Shown: positions 44,094 to 53,234 of the stretch, piece by piece
Layout: each line of letters starts with the position of its first letter
Position numbering within the stretch: position 1 is the stretch's first letter
Source of the DNA: Rhizobiales bacterium GAS188
GTDB taxonomy: Bacteria; Pseudomonadota; Alphaproteobacteria; Rhizobiales; Beijerinckiaceae
Length of the DNA stretch: 64,000 bases
Assembly (NCBI GenBank): GCA_900104855.1
Contig: FNSS01000001.1
Span: forward strand, 4,712,001-4,776,000
Reading direction: 5' to 3'
The notes under the pieces: generated by a model
What the model was told of the DNA's origin: nothing
Seen by the model: only the letters and a program-made list of their open reading frames with translations
The model's database searches: none
Made by a program: the position numbers and the translations under genes

Positions 44094-45131
44094 ATGCTTC
44101 CGGATGAGGGTGTGGCCGGCGTCAAGGCTGAATCCCGTCCACCCGCATCGCTGGGTCCGACGCTTGGCGGCAGGAAATTCGGTGGCAGGAAATTCGGCGG
44201 CAGGAGACTTGGCGGCAGGAAACTTGGCGGCAGGAGATTTGGCGGCAGGAGATTTGGCGCGACGACGCTTGCGTTTGCCGCCATCGTGCTTGGCTGCGTC
44301 TCGGCGAGCGCGGGCAATCTCGTGACCAAGACCTTGTTGGCGACGCTGCCACCGCTGACACTGCTGCTTGGTCAATTGCTGTTCAGCACGAGCGCCGTCT
44401 GGGCAGTGGCGCTGGCGCTGAGACGGCTGCCGCCGCGCCGCCAAGCCTTGCGGCTTGCGGCGCCCGGCATTCTGCAGCCAGGTCTCGCCTATTCCTTGTC
44501 GACGGTCGGCCTTGCCACCACTCCCGTCACGGTCGAGACCTTGCTGTTCGCCGCGGAGACGCTGCTCGTGGTCATGTTCGCCTGGCCGTTCCTCGGCGAG
44601 CGCCCTTCTCTCGGCAAGTTCGGCCTCGCCGGACTGGGCGCGCTCGGTGTCATTCTCGTGACCCGTCACGGTTCCGCGGGGACGCCCGTTCCTCTCCTCG
44701 GTGCCGGGCTCATCCTGGCGGGGGTGGTCGCTGCGGCGCTCGACACGGTGGCGGTGCGCTTCGTCAGCGTCGACGCCGACCCGCTGGCCCTGACCGCGGC
44801 GAGCCAGGCGGCGGGCCTCGCCGTCGTTGCGCTCGCGCTCCTCGCCTTTCCGGAGCAGGGTTCGTTGGCGTCGCTCTCAGCCGGACGCCTGGGCGAGGTC
44901 GCGCTGTCGGGCCTCCTGCTGCATGGGATCGCCTTCTATTTGTTCAACGTCGCCCTGGCGCGGCTTCATGCCGGCACCGCAGCCCTGCTTTTCCCGCTTA
45001 TTCCCATCCTGACCGCGATCGGCGCCTACGGCCTCCTCGACGAGCGGCTCGGCCCCGTCCAGCTTATAGGGGCGGCGCTGGTCCTTGCGGCAGCGCTTGC
45101 GGTAGGGACACTGCGAGAGGATCCCGGTTAG
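44094..45131 (+). CDS. EamA/DMT-family transporter with repeated N-terminal linker
   Basis: This 345-aa protein has about ten membrane segments in two EamA halves (TTLAFAAIVLGCVSASAGN, then PLLGAGLILAGVVAAALDTV). It is typical of drug/metabolite exporters of unknown substrate. The N-terminal 55 residues are unusual: a GGRKF/GGRRL/GGRRF pentapeptide is repeated about six times, giving a strongly basic cytoplasmic tail encoded by a 15-bp minisatellite. ATG 44094 follows GGAGAGG; the upstream extension lacks a good ribosome-binding site. Confidence 0.88.
   Translation: MLPDEGVAGVKAESRPPASLGPTLGGRKFGGRKFGGRRLGGRKLGGRRFGGRRFGATTLAFAAIVLGCVSASAGNLVTKTLLATLPPLTLLLGQLLFSTSAVWAVALALRRLPPRRQALRLAAPGILQPGLAYSLSTVGLATTPVTVETLLFAAETLLVVMFAWPFLGERPSLGKFGLAGLGALGVILVTRHGSAGTPVPLLGAGLILAGVVAAALDTVAVRFVSVDADPLALTAASQAAGLAVVALALLAFPEQGSLASLSAGRLGEVALSGLLLHGIAFYLFNVALARLHAGTAALLFPLIPILTAIGAYGLLDERLGPVQLIGAALVLAAALAVGTLREDPG
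44163..44252. repeat. 15-bp minisatellite, six units, at the 5' end of the EamA gene
   Basis: Units of the form YTTGGCGGCAGGARA (with TTCGG variants) start at 44163, 44178, 44193, 44208, 44223 and 44238. They encode Gly-Gly-Arg-Lys/Arg-Phe/Leu. The CTTGGCGG core resembles the repeats at 28494 (reverse strand) and 47554. Confidence 0.9.
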
Positions 45132-45168
45132 GCGGACCGGGTGGCTCGTCGGTTGCACGAACCCGGCT

Positions 45169-45819
45169 TCACGTCCCACTTGTCCCCTCGGCCAGTCCGC
45201 GGAGCTGCTCATACAGGTCGCGCGCGTCACCGCTGCACACACAGATGGCGCGAGCCGGGCCATCCCCGACATTGAGATAGGCGTGGCCCATATTGCTGTC
45301 GAGATAGATGCCGTCGCCCGCCTCCAGGATTTCGGGAGCATAGAATTCGGTGTGAACGGCGACGCGTCCTTCCGTCACCATGAAATATTCCTCACCCGCA
45401 TGGCGCATCAGCGGGCCGAACTCCTCCAATGTTCGCACGGCGATCTCCGCCATGATCGGGACCATGCGTTTGCCGAGCAGATCGGTGCATTGATAGAGAT
45501 AGCTATAGGATTTGGTGCGTACGAGCTGGCCTTGGCCGGCCCGGCTGATGCTGCGACGAGCCGTATAGCTTGCGCTCTCCGCCCCGGCGCCGGGTGTATG
45601 GAACAGCTCGGCGATTTCCATGCCGAGCCCGGCGCTGAGCTGCAGCAGCTTGTCGTAGGTCAACGACATCTGGTGGTTCTCGACCTTGGACAAGGTCGAC
45701 ATCGCCATGCCGGTCCGGGCGGCGACGTCCTTCAGCGTCAGCCCGCGAGCGCGCCGCGCCGCCTTTAGACAGTCGCCAAGCGAGGGCCGGGCGGCGGTTG
45801 CGAGAAAGGGTGTGTCCAT
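45169..45819 (-). CDS. XRE-family regulator with C-terminal cupin sensor
   Basis: This 216-aa protein has an N-terminal helix-turn-helix (LGDCLKAARRARGLTLKDVAARTGMAMSTLSKVENHQ, about residues 15-50) and a C-terminal cupin barrel (about 135-200, with HAGEEYFMVTEGRVAVHTEFYAPEILEAGDGIYLDSNMGHAY). Such regulators bind small ligands through the cupin. It is divergent from the M81 hydrolase gene across a 182-bp gap, so it likely controls that operon and possibly itself. It converges with the EamA gene. Confidence 0.9.
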   Translation of the reverse strand: MDTPFLATAARPSLGDCLKAARRARGLTLKDVAARTGMAMSTLSKVENHQMSLTYDKLLQLSAGLGMEIAELFHTPGAGAESASYTARRSISRAGQGQLVRTKSYSYLYQCTDLLGKRMVPIMAEIAVRTLEEFGPLMRHAGEEYFMVTEGRVAVHTEFYAPEILEAGDGIYLDSNMGHAYLNVGDGPARAICVCSGDARDLYEQLRGLAEGTSGT

Positions 45820-46001
45820 GAGCTCTTCATGTTGTGCAGCAACGATAATGCCCTATTCGCTCAATTGTGGCGAGGCGGCGTAGCAAGTTTAGCGCATCCA
45901 CGAATTTTTTCGCGGATTGGAGAAATTGGATATTGTGAAGGCCGCGCGATGGCGTGTAACCTCGCCAGGCGCGCCCGCTGGCCGAAGGGAAGGAAAGCTG
46001 C

Positions 46002-47468
46002 ATGAAGATCTTCATGGCGACGCTCGCCACCGAGACGAACACCTTTTCGCCCATTCCCACAGGGCAGGCGGCGTTCACAGGCGGCCGGGAATGGTTCCGC
46101 CAGGATGGCAGCCGCCAGCCCGCCACTATCGGCAATATTCCCCTGATTGCCTGGCGCCGCCTGGGCGAGGCGCATGGGCACGAGGTGGCCGAGAGCCTCT
46201 GTACCTTCGCCCAGCCCGCCGGAACCACCTTGCGGCCCGTCTACGAGAAGCTGCGCGACACGCTGTTGGAAGATCTGCGCGCCGCCATGCCGGTCGATGT
46301 GGTGGTGCTGTTCATGCACGGCGCCATGGTGGCGCATGGCTACGATGATTGCGAAGGCGATACGCTCGCCCGGATACGCGAGATCGTGGGGCCCAGCGCC
46401 ACGATCGGCGTCGAGCTCGATCTGCATTGCCACCTGACCGAGCTGATGCGGGTGAGCGCGGACGCCATCGTGCTCTTCAAGGAATATCCGCATATCGATA
46501 TCGGCGACCGCGCCGCGGAGCTCTACCGGATCTGCGTCGACGCGGCATCGGGTGCCACGCGGCCGGTCATGGCATATTACGACTGCCGCATGATCGGCAC
46601 CTTCCGCCCGACCCAGCCGCCGATCCGCGGCTTCGTCGACCGAATGAAGGCGCTCGAGGGGCATGACGGCATCCTCTCCGTCTCCTTCGGCCATGGCTTT
46701 CCCTGGGCGGATGTTGAGGATGTCGGCGTCAAGATGCTCGTCATCGCCGATGGCGACATGGCCAAGGCCGCAGACCTCGCGCGCCGCCTGGGGCAGGAGC
46801 TCTGGGACATGCGGGAGGAGGCGACAGCCCGGCTCGACAGCATCGATGCCGGGCTCGACGCGGCGCTGCAGCGCGGTGACGGCCCGGTCGTGCTGGCGGA
46901 TGCATCGGATAATGCGGGCGGCGGCGCGCCCTCCGACAACACCGCCATCCTTCGCCGCCTGCTGGAGCGCAAGCAGAAAGGCGCCGTGCTCGGCTGCTTC
47001 TGGGATCCGCAGGCCGTGCAGTTTTGTGCCGAGGCCGGAGAAGGTTCGACCTTCTTGCTGCGCATCGGCGGAAAATGCGGCCCGGCATCGGGCGATCCCG
47101 TCGACCTCCTGGTGACGGTGCGCCGTGTCGTCGAGGAGCACTCGCAGGGAGGGCTGAGCGGCGGCCGGTCGGAGCTCGGCCGCAGTGTCTGGGTATCGGC
47201 GGATGGCATCGACCTCGCGCTGACCAGCAAGCGGCAGCAGACCCTCGCGCCGGACGCCTTCACAAGCCTCGGCATCACGCTGCACGACAAGGCTTTGGTC
47301 GTGGTGAAGTCATCGCAGCATTTCCAGGCAGCATTCGCGCCGGTGGCGCGCGCCATCCACTATGTGTCGGGGCCGGGCACGCTGAATTTCGACTATGCGA
47401 ACATCCCCTACACCAAGCGCGGGCCGTTCTGGCCGCTCGTCGCCGATCCGTTCGTGGACCAGGCCTGA
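46002..47468 (+). CDS. M81-family metallopeptidase (MlrC/microcystinase C-like)
   Basis: This 488-aa enzyme begins MKIFMATLATETNTFSPIPTG, the hallmark of the MlrC family, and carries the metal-binding region GVELDLHCHLTELM together with EGDTLARIREIVG. MlrC cleaves linearised microcystin peptides, but most family members act on unknown peptides or amides. ATG 46002 has AAGGAAAG upstream. A peptide-type solute-binding protein gene follows after 16 bp, suggesting uptake and cleavage of the same small peptide, controlled by the divergent XRE-cupin regulator. Confidence 0.9.
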   Translation: MKIFMATLATETNTFSPIPTGQAAFTGGREWFRQDGSRQPATIGNIPLIAWRRLGEAHGHEVAESLCTFAQPAGTTLRPVYEKLRDTLLEDLRAAMPVDVVVLFMHGAMVAHGYDDCEGDTLARIREIVGPSATIGVELDLHCHLTELMRVSADAIVLFKEYPHIDIGDRAAELYRICVDAASGATRPVMAYYDCRMIGTFRPTQPPIRGFVDRMKALEGHDGILSVSFGHGFPWADVEDVGVKMLVIADGDMAKAADLARRLGQELWDMREEATARLDSIDAGLDAALQRGDGPVVLADASDNAGGGAPSDNTAILRRLLERKQKGAVLGCFWDPQAVQFCAEAGEGSTFLLRIGGKCGPASGDPVDLLVTVRRVVEEHSQGGLSGGRSELGRSVWVSADGIDLALTSKRQQTLAPDAFTSLGITLHDKALVVVKSSQHFQAAFAPVARAIHYVSGPGTLNFDYANIPYTKRGPFWPLVADPFVDQA

Positions 47469-47484
47469 GGCAGGGAGATCCAGC

Positions 47485-49101
47485 ATGGCATCGTTCACCC
47501 GTCGCGCCACCTTGGGCGCGCTCGCCGGCGCAGCCCTCGCGCCGCTGGCGCGGCCGGACTTGGCGGGGCCGGACTTGGCGGGGCCGGCCTTGGCACAGGG
47601 CGCAGCCAATACGCTGCGCTTCGTTCCGCACGCCGACCTCTCGGCGCTCGATCCGATCTGGACCACGGCTTATGTGGTGCGCAACCACGGCTACATGGTG
47701 TTCGACACGCTCTACGCCGTGGACTCGAAATTCCAGCTGCGTCCGCAGATGGCGCAGGGGCATGAGGTCACCGATGACGGGCGGGTTTGGACGATCCGGC
47801 TGCGTGACGGGCTCATGTTCCACGACGGTGCGCCCGTGCTTGCCCGCGATTGCGTGGCGAGCATTCGGCGCTGGGCGGCACGCGACGGGTTCGGCCAGAC
47901 GCTGATGGCGCAGACCGACGAGCTCGCGGCCCTGGACGATCGCACCTTGCGCTTCCGCCTCAAGGCACCGTTCCCCTTGCTGGCGGAGGCGCTGGGCAAG
48001 CTGTCGAGCCCGGTTCCGTTCATGATGCCGGAGCGGCTGGCACAGACCGATGCGATGCAGCAGATCAAGGATGCGGTGGGGTCAGGCCCGTTCCGCTTCC
48101 TGAAGGACGAATGGGTGCAGGGCAGCTCCGCCGCCTATGCCAAGTTCGATGGCTATGTGCCGAGGAACGAGAAGCCGGACGGCGCCACGGGCGGCAAGGT
48201 CGTCAACGTGGCGCGCGTCGAATGGCGCACCATCCCGGATGCGTCGACCGCCGTCGCCGCGATGCAGACAGGCCAGATGGATTGGCTGGAGCAGCCATCC
48301 CCGGACCTGCTGTCGTTGGTGGCGGCGCGAAAGGACCTCACGGTCTCGACGCTCGACCCGATCGGCACTTATGTGCTGTTGCGCTTCAACCACCTCTACC
48401 CGCCCTTCGACGATGTGGCGGTCCGGCGCGCCGTGCTGCACGCGGTCGACCAGAAGGACTATCTCCAAGCGATGGTCGGCGACACTGATCGCTTCCGCGA
48501 GTGCAAGGCCTTCTTCCCTTGCGGCACGCCGCTCTCGACCGGCACCGGCTCGGCTGCGATGACCGGCAAGCTGGACGAGGCGCGGGCCATGCTTAAGCAG
48601 AGCCGCTATGACGGGCGCAAGGTCGTCATCATCTCGCCGACCGATCTGCCGCTGCTGGCGGCACTGGGCGACGTGACCGCCGATCTTCTGAAACGCCTCG
48701 GCATGCAGGTGGATCTGGTGGCGACCGACTGGGGCACCGTTATGGCCAGGCGCGCCTCCCAGAAGCCGCCGGAGGAGGGCGGCTGGAATATCTTCCACAC
48801 CACCGCGGTGGCGCCCGAATTCATGAGCCCGGCTTCGCACTTGGCGCTGCGCGGCAACGGCAAGGCCGGCTGGGCCGGCTGGTTCACGGACCCGCGTCTC
48901 GAATCGCTGCGTAGCGAGTGGTTCGCAGCTCCGGACGCTGCAGCCGGGTTGAAGCTCGCCGGTGAGATGGAGCAAGAGGCGTTCGACCAGGTGCCTTACG
49001 TGCCGCTTGGCCAGTTCCAGCAGCCGACCTTGTTCCGCAGCTCCGTGCAGGACATCGTGCCGGCCAGCGCACCCCTCTTCTGGAACCTGCGCAAGACTTA
49101 G
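47485..49101 (+). CDS. Peptide/nickel-type ABC solute-binding protein (SBP family 5)
   Basis: This is a periplasmic receptor of about 538 aa. A Tat-like signal (TRRATLGALAGAALAPLA) is followed by an inserted PDLAG/PDLAG/PALAQ repeat before the mature start ANTLRFVPHADLSALDPIW. The SBP5 fold blocks YMVFDTLYAVDSKFQLRPQMA and WTIRLRDGLMFHDGAPVLARDC are clear. No permease or ATPase genes follow, so it must use a transporter encoded elsewhere, or act as an orphan receptor. ATG 47485 has GGGAG upstream. It shares an operon with the M81 hydrolase. Confidence 0.9.
   Translation: MASFTRRATLGALAGAALAPLARPDLAGPDLAGPALAQGAANTLRFVPHADLSALDPIWTTAYVVRNHGYMVFDTLYAVDSKFQLRPQMAQGHEVTDDGRVWTIRLRDGLMFHDGAPVLARDCVASIRRWAARDGFGQTLMAQTDELAALDDRTLRFRLKAPFPLLAEALGKLSSPVPFMMPERLAQTDAMQQIKDAVGSGPFRFLKDEWVQGSSAAYAKFDGYVPRNEKPDGATGGKVVNVARVEWRTIPDASTAVAAMQTGQMDWLEQPSPDLLSLVAARKDLTVSTLDPIGTYVLLRFNHLYPPFDDVAVRRAVLHAVDQKDYLQAMVGDTDRFRECKAFFPCGTPLSTGTGSAAMTGKLDEARAMLKQSRYDGRKVVIISPTDLPLLAALGDVTADLLKRLGMQVDLVATDWGTVMARRASQKPPEEGGWNIFHTTAVAPEFMSPASHLALRGNGKAGWAGWFTDPRLESLRSEWFAAPDAAAGLKLAGEMEQEAFDQVPYVPLGQFQQPTLFRSSVQDIVPASAPLFWNLRKT
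47554..47598. repeat. 15-bp minisatellite, three units, in the SBP signal-peptide region
   Basis: Units CCGGACTTGGCGGGG (47554, 47569) and a third degenerate copy (47584) encode PDLAG-PDLAG-PALAQ. They lengthen the region around the predicted signal cleavage site. The core ACTTGGCGG matches the minisatellites at 28494 and 44163. Confidence 0.85.
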
Positions 49102-49407
49102 GCGCCGTCCGGCAACAATGGACTCGCATTTGGCCCAAAAGGCCCCCCAATCCGTACCCTCCCATCACTTCGTTGCCACTCCGTGGCGGGAGGGTGACGA
49201 CCAGCGCTGATCGCCTCCCTCCGCCACGGAGCCGGCTGGAAGCCGGCGGTTCAAGGGAAGATTGGACCGCCGGCTTCCAGCCGGCTTCGTGGTGGGGAGG
49301 GTACGGGTGGGGGGCGGTTCAAAACAAACACCAGCTGATCGAGCAAGTTATTCCGGGACGGCGCCTTAGCGCACGATTTTTGGCGACCGAGGGCGGCTCC
49401 GGAGAGC
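49102..49407. repeat. Gene-free convergent region with a 20-bp perfect inverted repeat
   Basis: This 306-bp gap between convergent genes holds no ORF of note. GCCGGCTGGAAGCCGGCGGT at 49231-49250 pairs exactly with its complement at 49266-49285 around a 15-nt loop. Imperfect pairing extends outward (CCTCCCTCCGCCACGGA with TCGTGGTGGGGAGG). It may act as a bidirectional terminator or be a copy of a dispersed palindromic element. Confidence 0.7.
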
Positions 49408-50049
49408 TCAGCCGGCGGCCCCAACCTCGGCCAGCATCGCCTCGAGAGTGACCGCGCGGCAATAGCCGCCGAAGGCGCTGAGCGCGCCTTCGTGCCGCTC
49501 GGCGGTGTAGGTGCTGCAGCAATCGGCGATACAGATCGTGTAGTAGCCGCGATCGGCGGCGTCGCGCACCGCCATGTCGACGCATTGATCGGTCAACAGG
49601 CCGACGACGATCAGATGGCGGATACCGAGGTTGCGCAGCACATAGTCGATATTGGTCGAGTTGAAGACCCCGGATGAGGTTTTCGGCAGCACGATGTCGT
49701 CCTGTCCCGGCGCGACGGCATCGATCACCTTGCCCTCCCAGGCACCCTTAGGCACGAACAGGCCGGAGAGCTTGTGGTCGAGGCTGCGGTCGCGTCCATC
49801 ACGGGTGAGGCTCTCGATGACGGTGTAGACGATCTCGATGCCGGCCCGGCGGCACGCATCGACGAGCCGCGCGATATTCGGCACCACCCGCGTTTCCAGG
49901 TCTGCGACGAAGGCCGGGTGCTCACGGCGGATCGGCGCCGCGATCTCGAGGTTCTGCACATCCACGAGCAGCAGCGCCGTCGCGGCGGGTTCGATCGGCA
50001 CGGCGCGGCGCAGGGCCGCGTCGGCGGGGCGTTGCTCGGCAGACGACAT
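49408..50049 (-). CDS. Isochorismatase-like cysteine hydrolase
   Basis: This 213-aa hydrolase has the family catalytic triad visible as D30 (LLLVDVQN), K123 (VLPKTSSGVF) and C156 (LLTDQCVDMAVRDAADRGY). The family includes nicotinamidases, N-carbamoylsarcosine amidases and biuret hydrolases, so an amide substrate is likely but not identifiable. A second member lies at 52480. It is divergent from the GMC oxidoreductase gene, with 107 bp between starts. Confidence 0.9.
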   Translation of the reverse strand: MSSAEQRPADAALRRAVPIEPAATALLLVDVQNLEIAAPIRREHPAFVADLETRVVPNIARLVDACRRAGIEIVYTVIESLTRDGRDRSLDHKLSGLFVPKGAWEGKVIDAVAPGQDDIVLPKTSSGVFNSTNIDYVLRNLGIRHLIVVGLLTDQCVDMAVRDAADRGYYTICIADCCSTYTAERHEGALSAFGGYCRAVTLEAMLAEVGAAG

Positions 50050-50156
50050 GGCGCGCTCGGGCTTCTGATGACGGCCGACCCGTAGGCGAGCTTCCGCAGT
50101 GGCGCAAGATCGCGCTGCCAGCTAAATGTGCCCGACCATCGCGGAGAGCAGGGCGC

Positions 50157-51716
50157 ATGCACGGCGACTACGACTACATCATCGTCGGCGGCGGTTCGGC
50201 CGGTGCGGTCCTGGCGGCTCGACTGAGCGAGGATCCGGATATTCGGGTGCTGCTGCTCGAGGCCGGCCGCGATTTTCGCTCGGCCGAGACGCCGGAGCAT
50301 ATCCGCATCCCCAATCCGCTGCGGGCGATCGCGGACGACGACTATCGCTGGCCGTCGCTCCTCGCCCGCCGCACCGACAGGCAGGAGCCGAAGCTCTTAT
50401 GGCGTGGCCGTGCCATCGGTGGCAGCTCGACCATCAACGGGCAGATCGCCATTCGCGGCGTGCCCGACGACTTCCGGCGCTGGGTCGCTCTCGGTTGCAG
50501 CGGTTGGAGCTGGGCCGACGTGCTGCCCTATTTCTGCAAGCTCGAGGACGATGTGAATTTCGGCGATGCGCCTTACCATGGCAAGGGCGGGCCGATCCCG
50601 GTCTACCGCGCGGCCATCGAGGATTGGGGGTATGTCGATCGGGCGCTGAAGACAGCAGCGGAAGGCCTTGGCTATGGCTGGTGCGAGGATCACAACGCTC
50701 CGGAAGGCACGGGTGCATCGCCCTATGCGATCAATAGCCGCGCCGGCCGGCGGGTCTCGACCAATGACGGTTACCTGGAGCCGGCGCGCCAACGTCCGAA
50801 CCTGACGATCATCGGCAACGCCCTCGTCGACACGCTCAGCTTCGAGGGCAATCGCGCGCATGTGAACGGCGTCAGCGTCCGGATCGATGGGAGTGCGCGG
50901 GTCCTCCGAGCGACGCGCGAGGTGATCCTGTCGGCCGGCGCCATCCATTCCCCGGCCATCTTGCAGCGCTCCGGCATCGGCCCCGCGGCGCTGCTGCGCC
51001 AGCACGGCCGGCCGGTCGTGGCCGATCTGCCGGTCGGCGAGAACCTGCTCGACCACCCGATCCTTGGCCTCACCTTTGATCTGAAGCCCGAGGCGCGTGT
51101 CAGCACGTTGATGCACCGCCACACCAATTGCTGCCTGCGCTATTCCTCGGGGTTCGCCGACGCCGGCGAGAACGACATGATCATGATCGCCGGCAATCTG
51201 CGCCCCGATGCCGAGGGAGGCGTTGGCCGCGGTCGCATAGGCGTCTCCGTCTATCAGGCGTTCAGCCGCGGCAGCGTGCGTATCGCCACCCCCGATCCGG
51301 CGATCGATCCGTCAGTCGATGAACGCATGTTGTCCGACGAGCGCGACCTCCAGCGCATGCGCGACGGCGTTCGCCGCCTCTGCGAGATCGGCCGCCACGT
51401 CGGCGTCCGCGCCATCGCGACACGGGCCGAATACGGCTCGACCGGTCGATCGATCGACGAGCCGCTCGAGGGAACGGCGCTCGACGATTGGATGTTCGCC
51501 GAATGCTCCGATGCGCAGCATGCGAGCGGCACTTGTCGCATGGGCGCGGCGGATGATCCTGGTTCCGTGGTCGATCCGGCCTGTCGCGTCATCGGCTGCA
51601 CGGGGCTTCGCGTCATCGACGCTTCCGTCATGCCGGAAGTGGTGCGAGCCAACACTCATCTGACGGTGGTGATGATCGCCGAGAAGATGGCCGAGGTCAT
51701 CAAGGCCGATCGCTAG
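50157..51716 (+). CDS. GMC-family FAD oxidoreductase
   Basis: This 519-aa flavoenzyme starts with the FAD-binding DYIIVGGGSAGAVLAARLSEDP (residues 5-26) and has the GMC signature RGRAIGGSSTINGQIAIRG near residue 82. The C-terminal AECSDAQHASGTCRMG...VVDPACRVIGCTGLRVIDASVMPEV block carries the expected active-site His. Family members oxidise alcohols such as choline, glucose or aryl alcohols; the substrate is unknown. No Tat signal is present. It starts at ATG 50157. Confidence 0.92.
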   Translation: MHGDYDYIIVGGGSAGAVLAARLSEDPDIRVLLLEAGRDFRSAETPEHIRIPNPLRAIADDDYRWPSLLARRTDRQEPKLLWRGRAIGGSSTINGQIAIRGVPDDFRRWVALGCSGWSWADVLPYFCKLEDDVNFGDAPYHGKGGPIPVYRAAIEDWGYVDRALKTAAEGLGYGWCEDHNAPEGTGASPYAINSRAGRRVSTNDGYLEPARQRPNLTIIGNALVDTLSFEGNRAHVNGVSVRIDGSARVLRATREVILSAGAIHSPAILQRSGIGPAALLRQHGRPVVADLPVGENLLDHPILGLTFDLKPEARVSTLMHRHTNCCLRYSSGFADAGENDMIMIAGNLRPDAEGGVGRGRIGVSVYQAFSRGSVRIATPDPAIDPSVDERMLSDERDLQRMRDGVRRLCEIGRHVGVRAIATRAEYGSTGRSIDEPLEGTALDDWMFAECSDAQHASGTCRMGAADDPGSVVDPACRVIGCTGLRVIDASVMPEVVRANTHLTVVMIAEKMAEVIKADR

Positions 51717-51870
51717 AGCATCAATGCATTTTGTGGCCCATGCGTATCGGCAGCACGGAAATTGGGTCGCGGCAGCCCGGAGTTCGGTCCACGCTCTTGC
51801 TGTTCGGTCGGCAATGCTGCAAAAGGCGCCTCCCAATTGGGGCGAGGGGTTTCGAAGAAGGATTTTGAAT

Positions 51871-52215
51871 ATGGCCAAGGCCGCACTGAAACGCGCCGTG
51901 CCCGCGAAGGCGGAGACGAGCAAGTCGACCAAGCCGGTCGTGACACTCACGCTGCGGCAGATCGCGGCTGAGATCGCGGAATCGCATGGGCTGTCGAAGA
52001 GGCAAGCCGAAGCCGTGCTCACCGAGACGGTCGCACATATCTCGAAGGGCATCGTCAAAGGCAAGCGTGTCCGCTTCGGCACTCTTGGAATCTTCAGTGT
52101 GAAGAAGCGGGCTGCCCGCAAGGGGCGCAATCCTGCAACTGGCGAAGCGATCAAGATCAAGGCCAGCAAGAAAGTGGCGTTCCGCCCGGCCAAGGATCTC
52201 AAGGACTCGCTATAG
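51871..52215 (+). CDS. HU-family DNA-binding protein
   Basis: This 114-aa nucleoid protein carries the HU/IHF fold: LTLRQIAAEIAESHGLSKRQAEAVLTETVAHI, then KGKRVRFGTLGIFSVKKRAARKGRNPATGEAIKIKASKKVAFRP. The Arg-Asn-Pro DNA-kinking tip is present (GRNPATGE). It has a Lys/Ala-rich N-terminal extension of about 22 residues before the fold. ATG 51871 follows AAGGA at good spacing; an in-frame extension to 51724 is discarded. A gap of 264 bp without a gene follows. Confidence 0.92.
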   Translation: MAKAALKRAVPAKAETSKSTKPVVTLTLRQIAAEIAESHGLSKRQAEAVLTETVAHISKGIVKGKRVRFGTLGIFSVKKRAARKGRNPATGEAIKIKASKKVAFRPAKDLKDSL

Positions 52216-52479
52216 GCGATATCAGCGGCCGCCCTCCTGCAAGCAGCGGAGGGCGGTCCGGTCCTTGATGTCGACGTGGACCAAGCCGCCTCGGTGCCGG
52301 CGCCGTAGCGGCGAATCGGCTAAGTTGGCCAGACCGCCTCGACGATGGCGGTCAGCGCAGGCGACACGGTCGCGAGGAGCGATCCTCGGGCCCGGCCGAC
52401 TCTGGCGCCTGGAAGCCAAGCAGCTTTACCGCCTGCCATTCATATGCGGAATCCGGTTCTCTTCGAGACATGGCGATCC

Positions 52480-53109
52480 TCATATTTGCTCGATGATTTC
52501 GCGCGCGGTCATGACCGTGCCGAAGGCGGTTCCGATGATCTTGAGCGTGGCCTGCTGCGAGACATCATCCAATCCCCCATTGGCGTCACTGATGAAGACG
52601 ACTTTGAAATCCCTCATGAAAGCGCTGCGCGCCGTGGATTCGCAGCATATATTTGTTACTGTTCCAATTATTATTACAGTATCGACTCTACCGGTGCCGC
52701 GAATGTTGCGTATGACGGTCTCGAGGGGAGTGTTATAGAAGGCATCATAGCGATGCTTGCGAATGACGACCTCATTGGGCAGCGGTGCAAGTTCAGGCAC
52801 GACTTCGACCCCTGCGGTCCCGGGCCTCATTCCGCGGCTGCGTAACTTCGGCTGGAGTGCAACTTCAAGCGGGGAAACATCATAGACGTCGGACAGGACG
52901 TGGGTCGTATAGATCACCGGGACGCTGATTGCCCGGCAGTGATCCAGCATCGTCTTCATGGTTGGCAGGAAGGCCCGCGCCATGGGCACCTCCATGATGG
53001 CCCCCTCGACGACGAAGTCGTTCTGCATGTCGATGACCAATAGGACACATCTGTCCTTGTCTATGGCGAACGGTTCTACCGATCGGCTGCTGGAAGGGGG
53101 AGCGCTCAA
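52480..53109 (-). CDS. Isochorismatase-like cysteine hydrolase (second copy)
   Basis: This 209-aa hydrolase shows the triad D27 (LLVIDMQNDF), K118 (VVIRKHRYDAF) and C155 (GTVTNICCESTARSAF). The sequence from 52450 to 52700 is more AT-rich than its surroundings, suggesting separate acquisition from the copy at 49408. The N-terminal 15 residues are Ser/Pro-rich. It is divergent from the dihydroxyphthalate-decarboxylase-like gene. Substrate unknown; amides or carbamoyl compounds are typical. Confidence 0.88.
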   Translation of the reverse strand: MSAPPSSSRSVEPFAIDKDRCVLLVIDMQNDFVVEGAIMEVPMARAFLPTMKTMLDHCRAISVPVIYTTHVLSDVYDVSPLEVALQPKLRSRGMRPGTAGVEVVPELAPLPNEVVIRKHRYDAFYNTPLETVIRNIRGTGRVDTVIIIGTVTNICCESTARSAFMRDFKVVFISDANGGLDDVSQQATLKIIGTAFGTVMTAREIIEQI

Positions 53110-53234
53110 TTTCGCCTCCGTTGCTGGTTCGGTTTGGGCCGGCGATTATGTGATCGGTTTGACAAGGGAGAGAGGAATTCCTGAACATCCCTTCCCAGAG
53201 GGCTCGTCTGTAGGGCCCGGGAAGGCGGGACTCA

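Noticed and set aside
44163-44252. CRISPR-like array
   Set aside because: Repeats of 15 bp are directly adjacent without spacers and lie in frame within a coding sequence; no cas genes are present.
52216-52479. Gene between HU and the second cysteine hydrolase
   Set aside because: Only short frames without ribosome-binding sites or recognisable sequence are present in these 264 bp.
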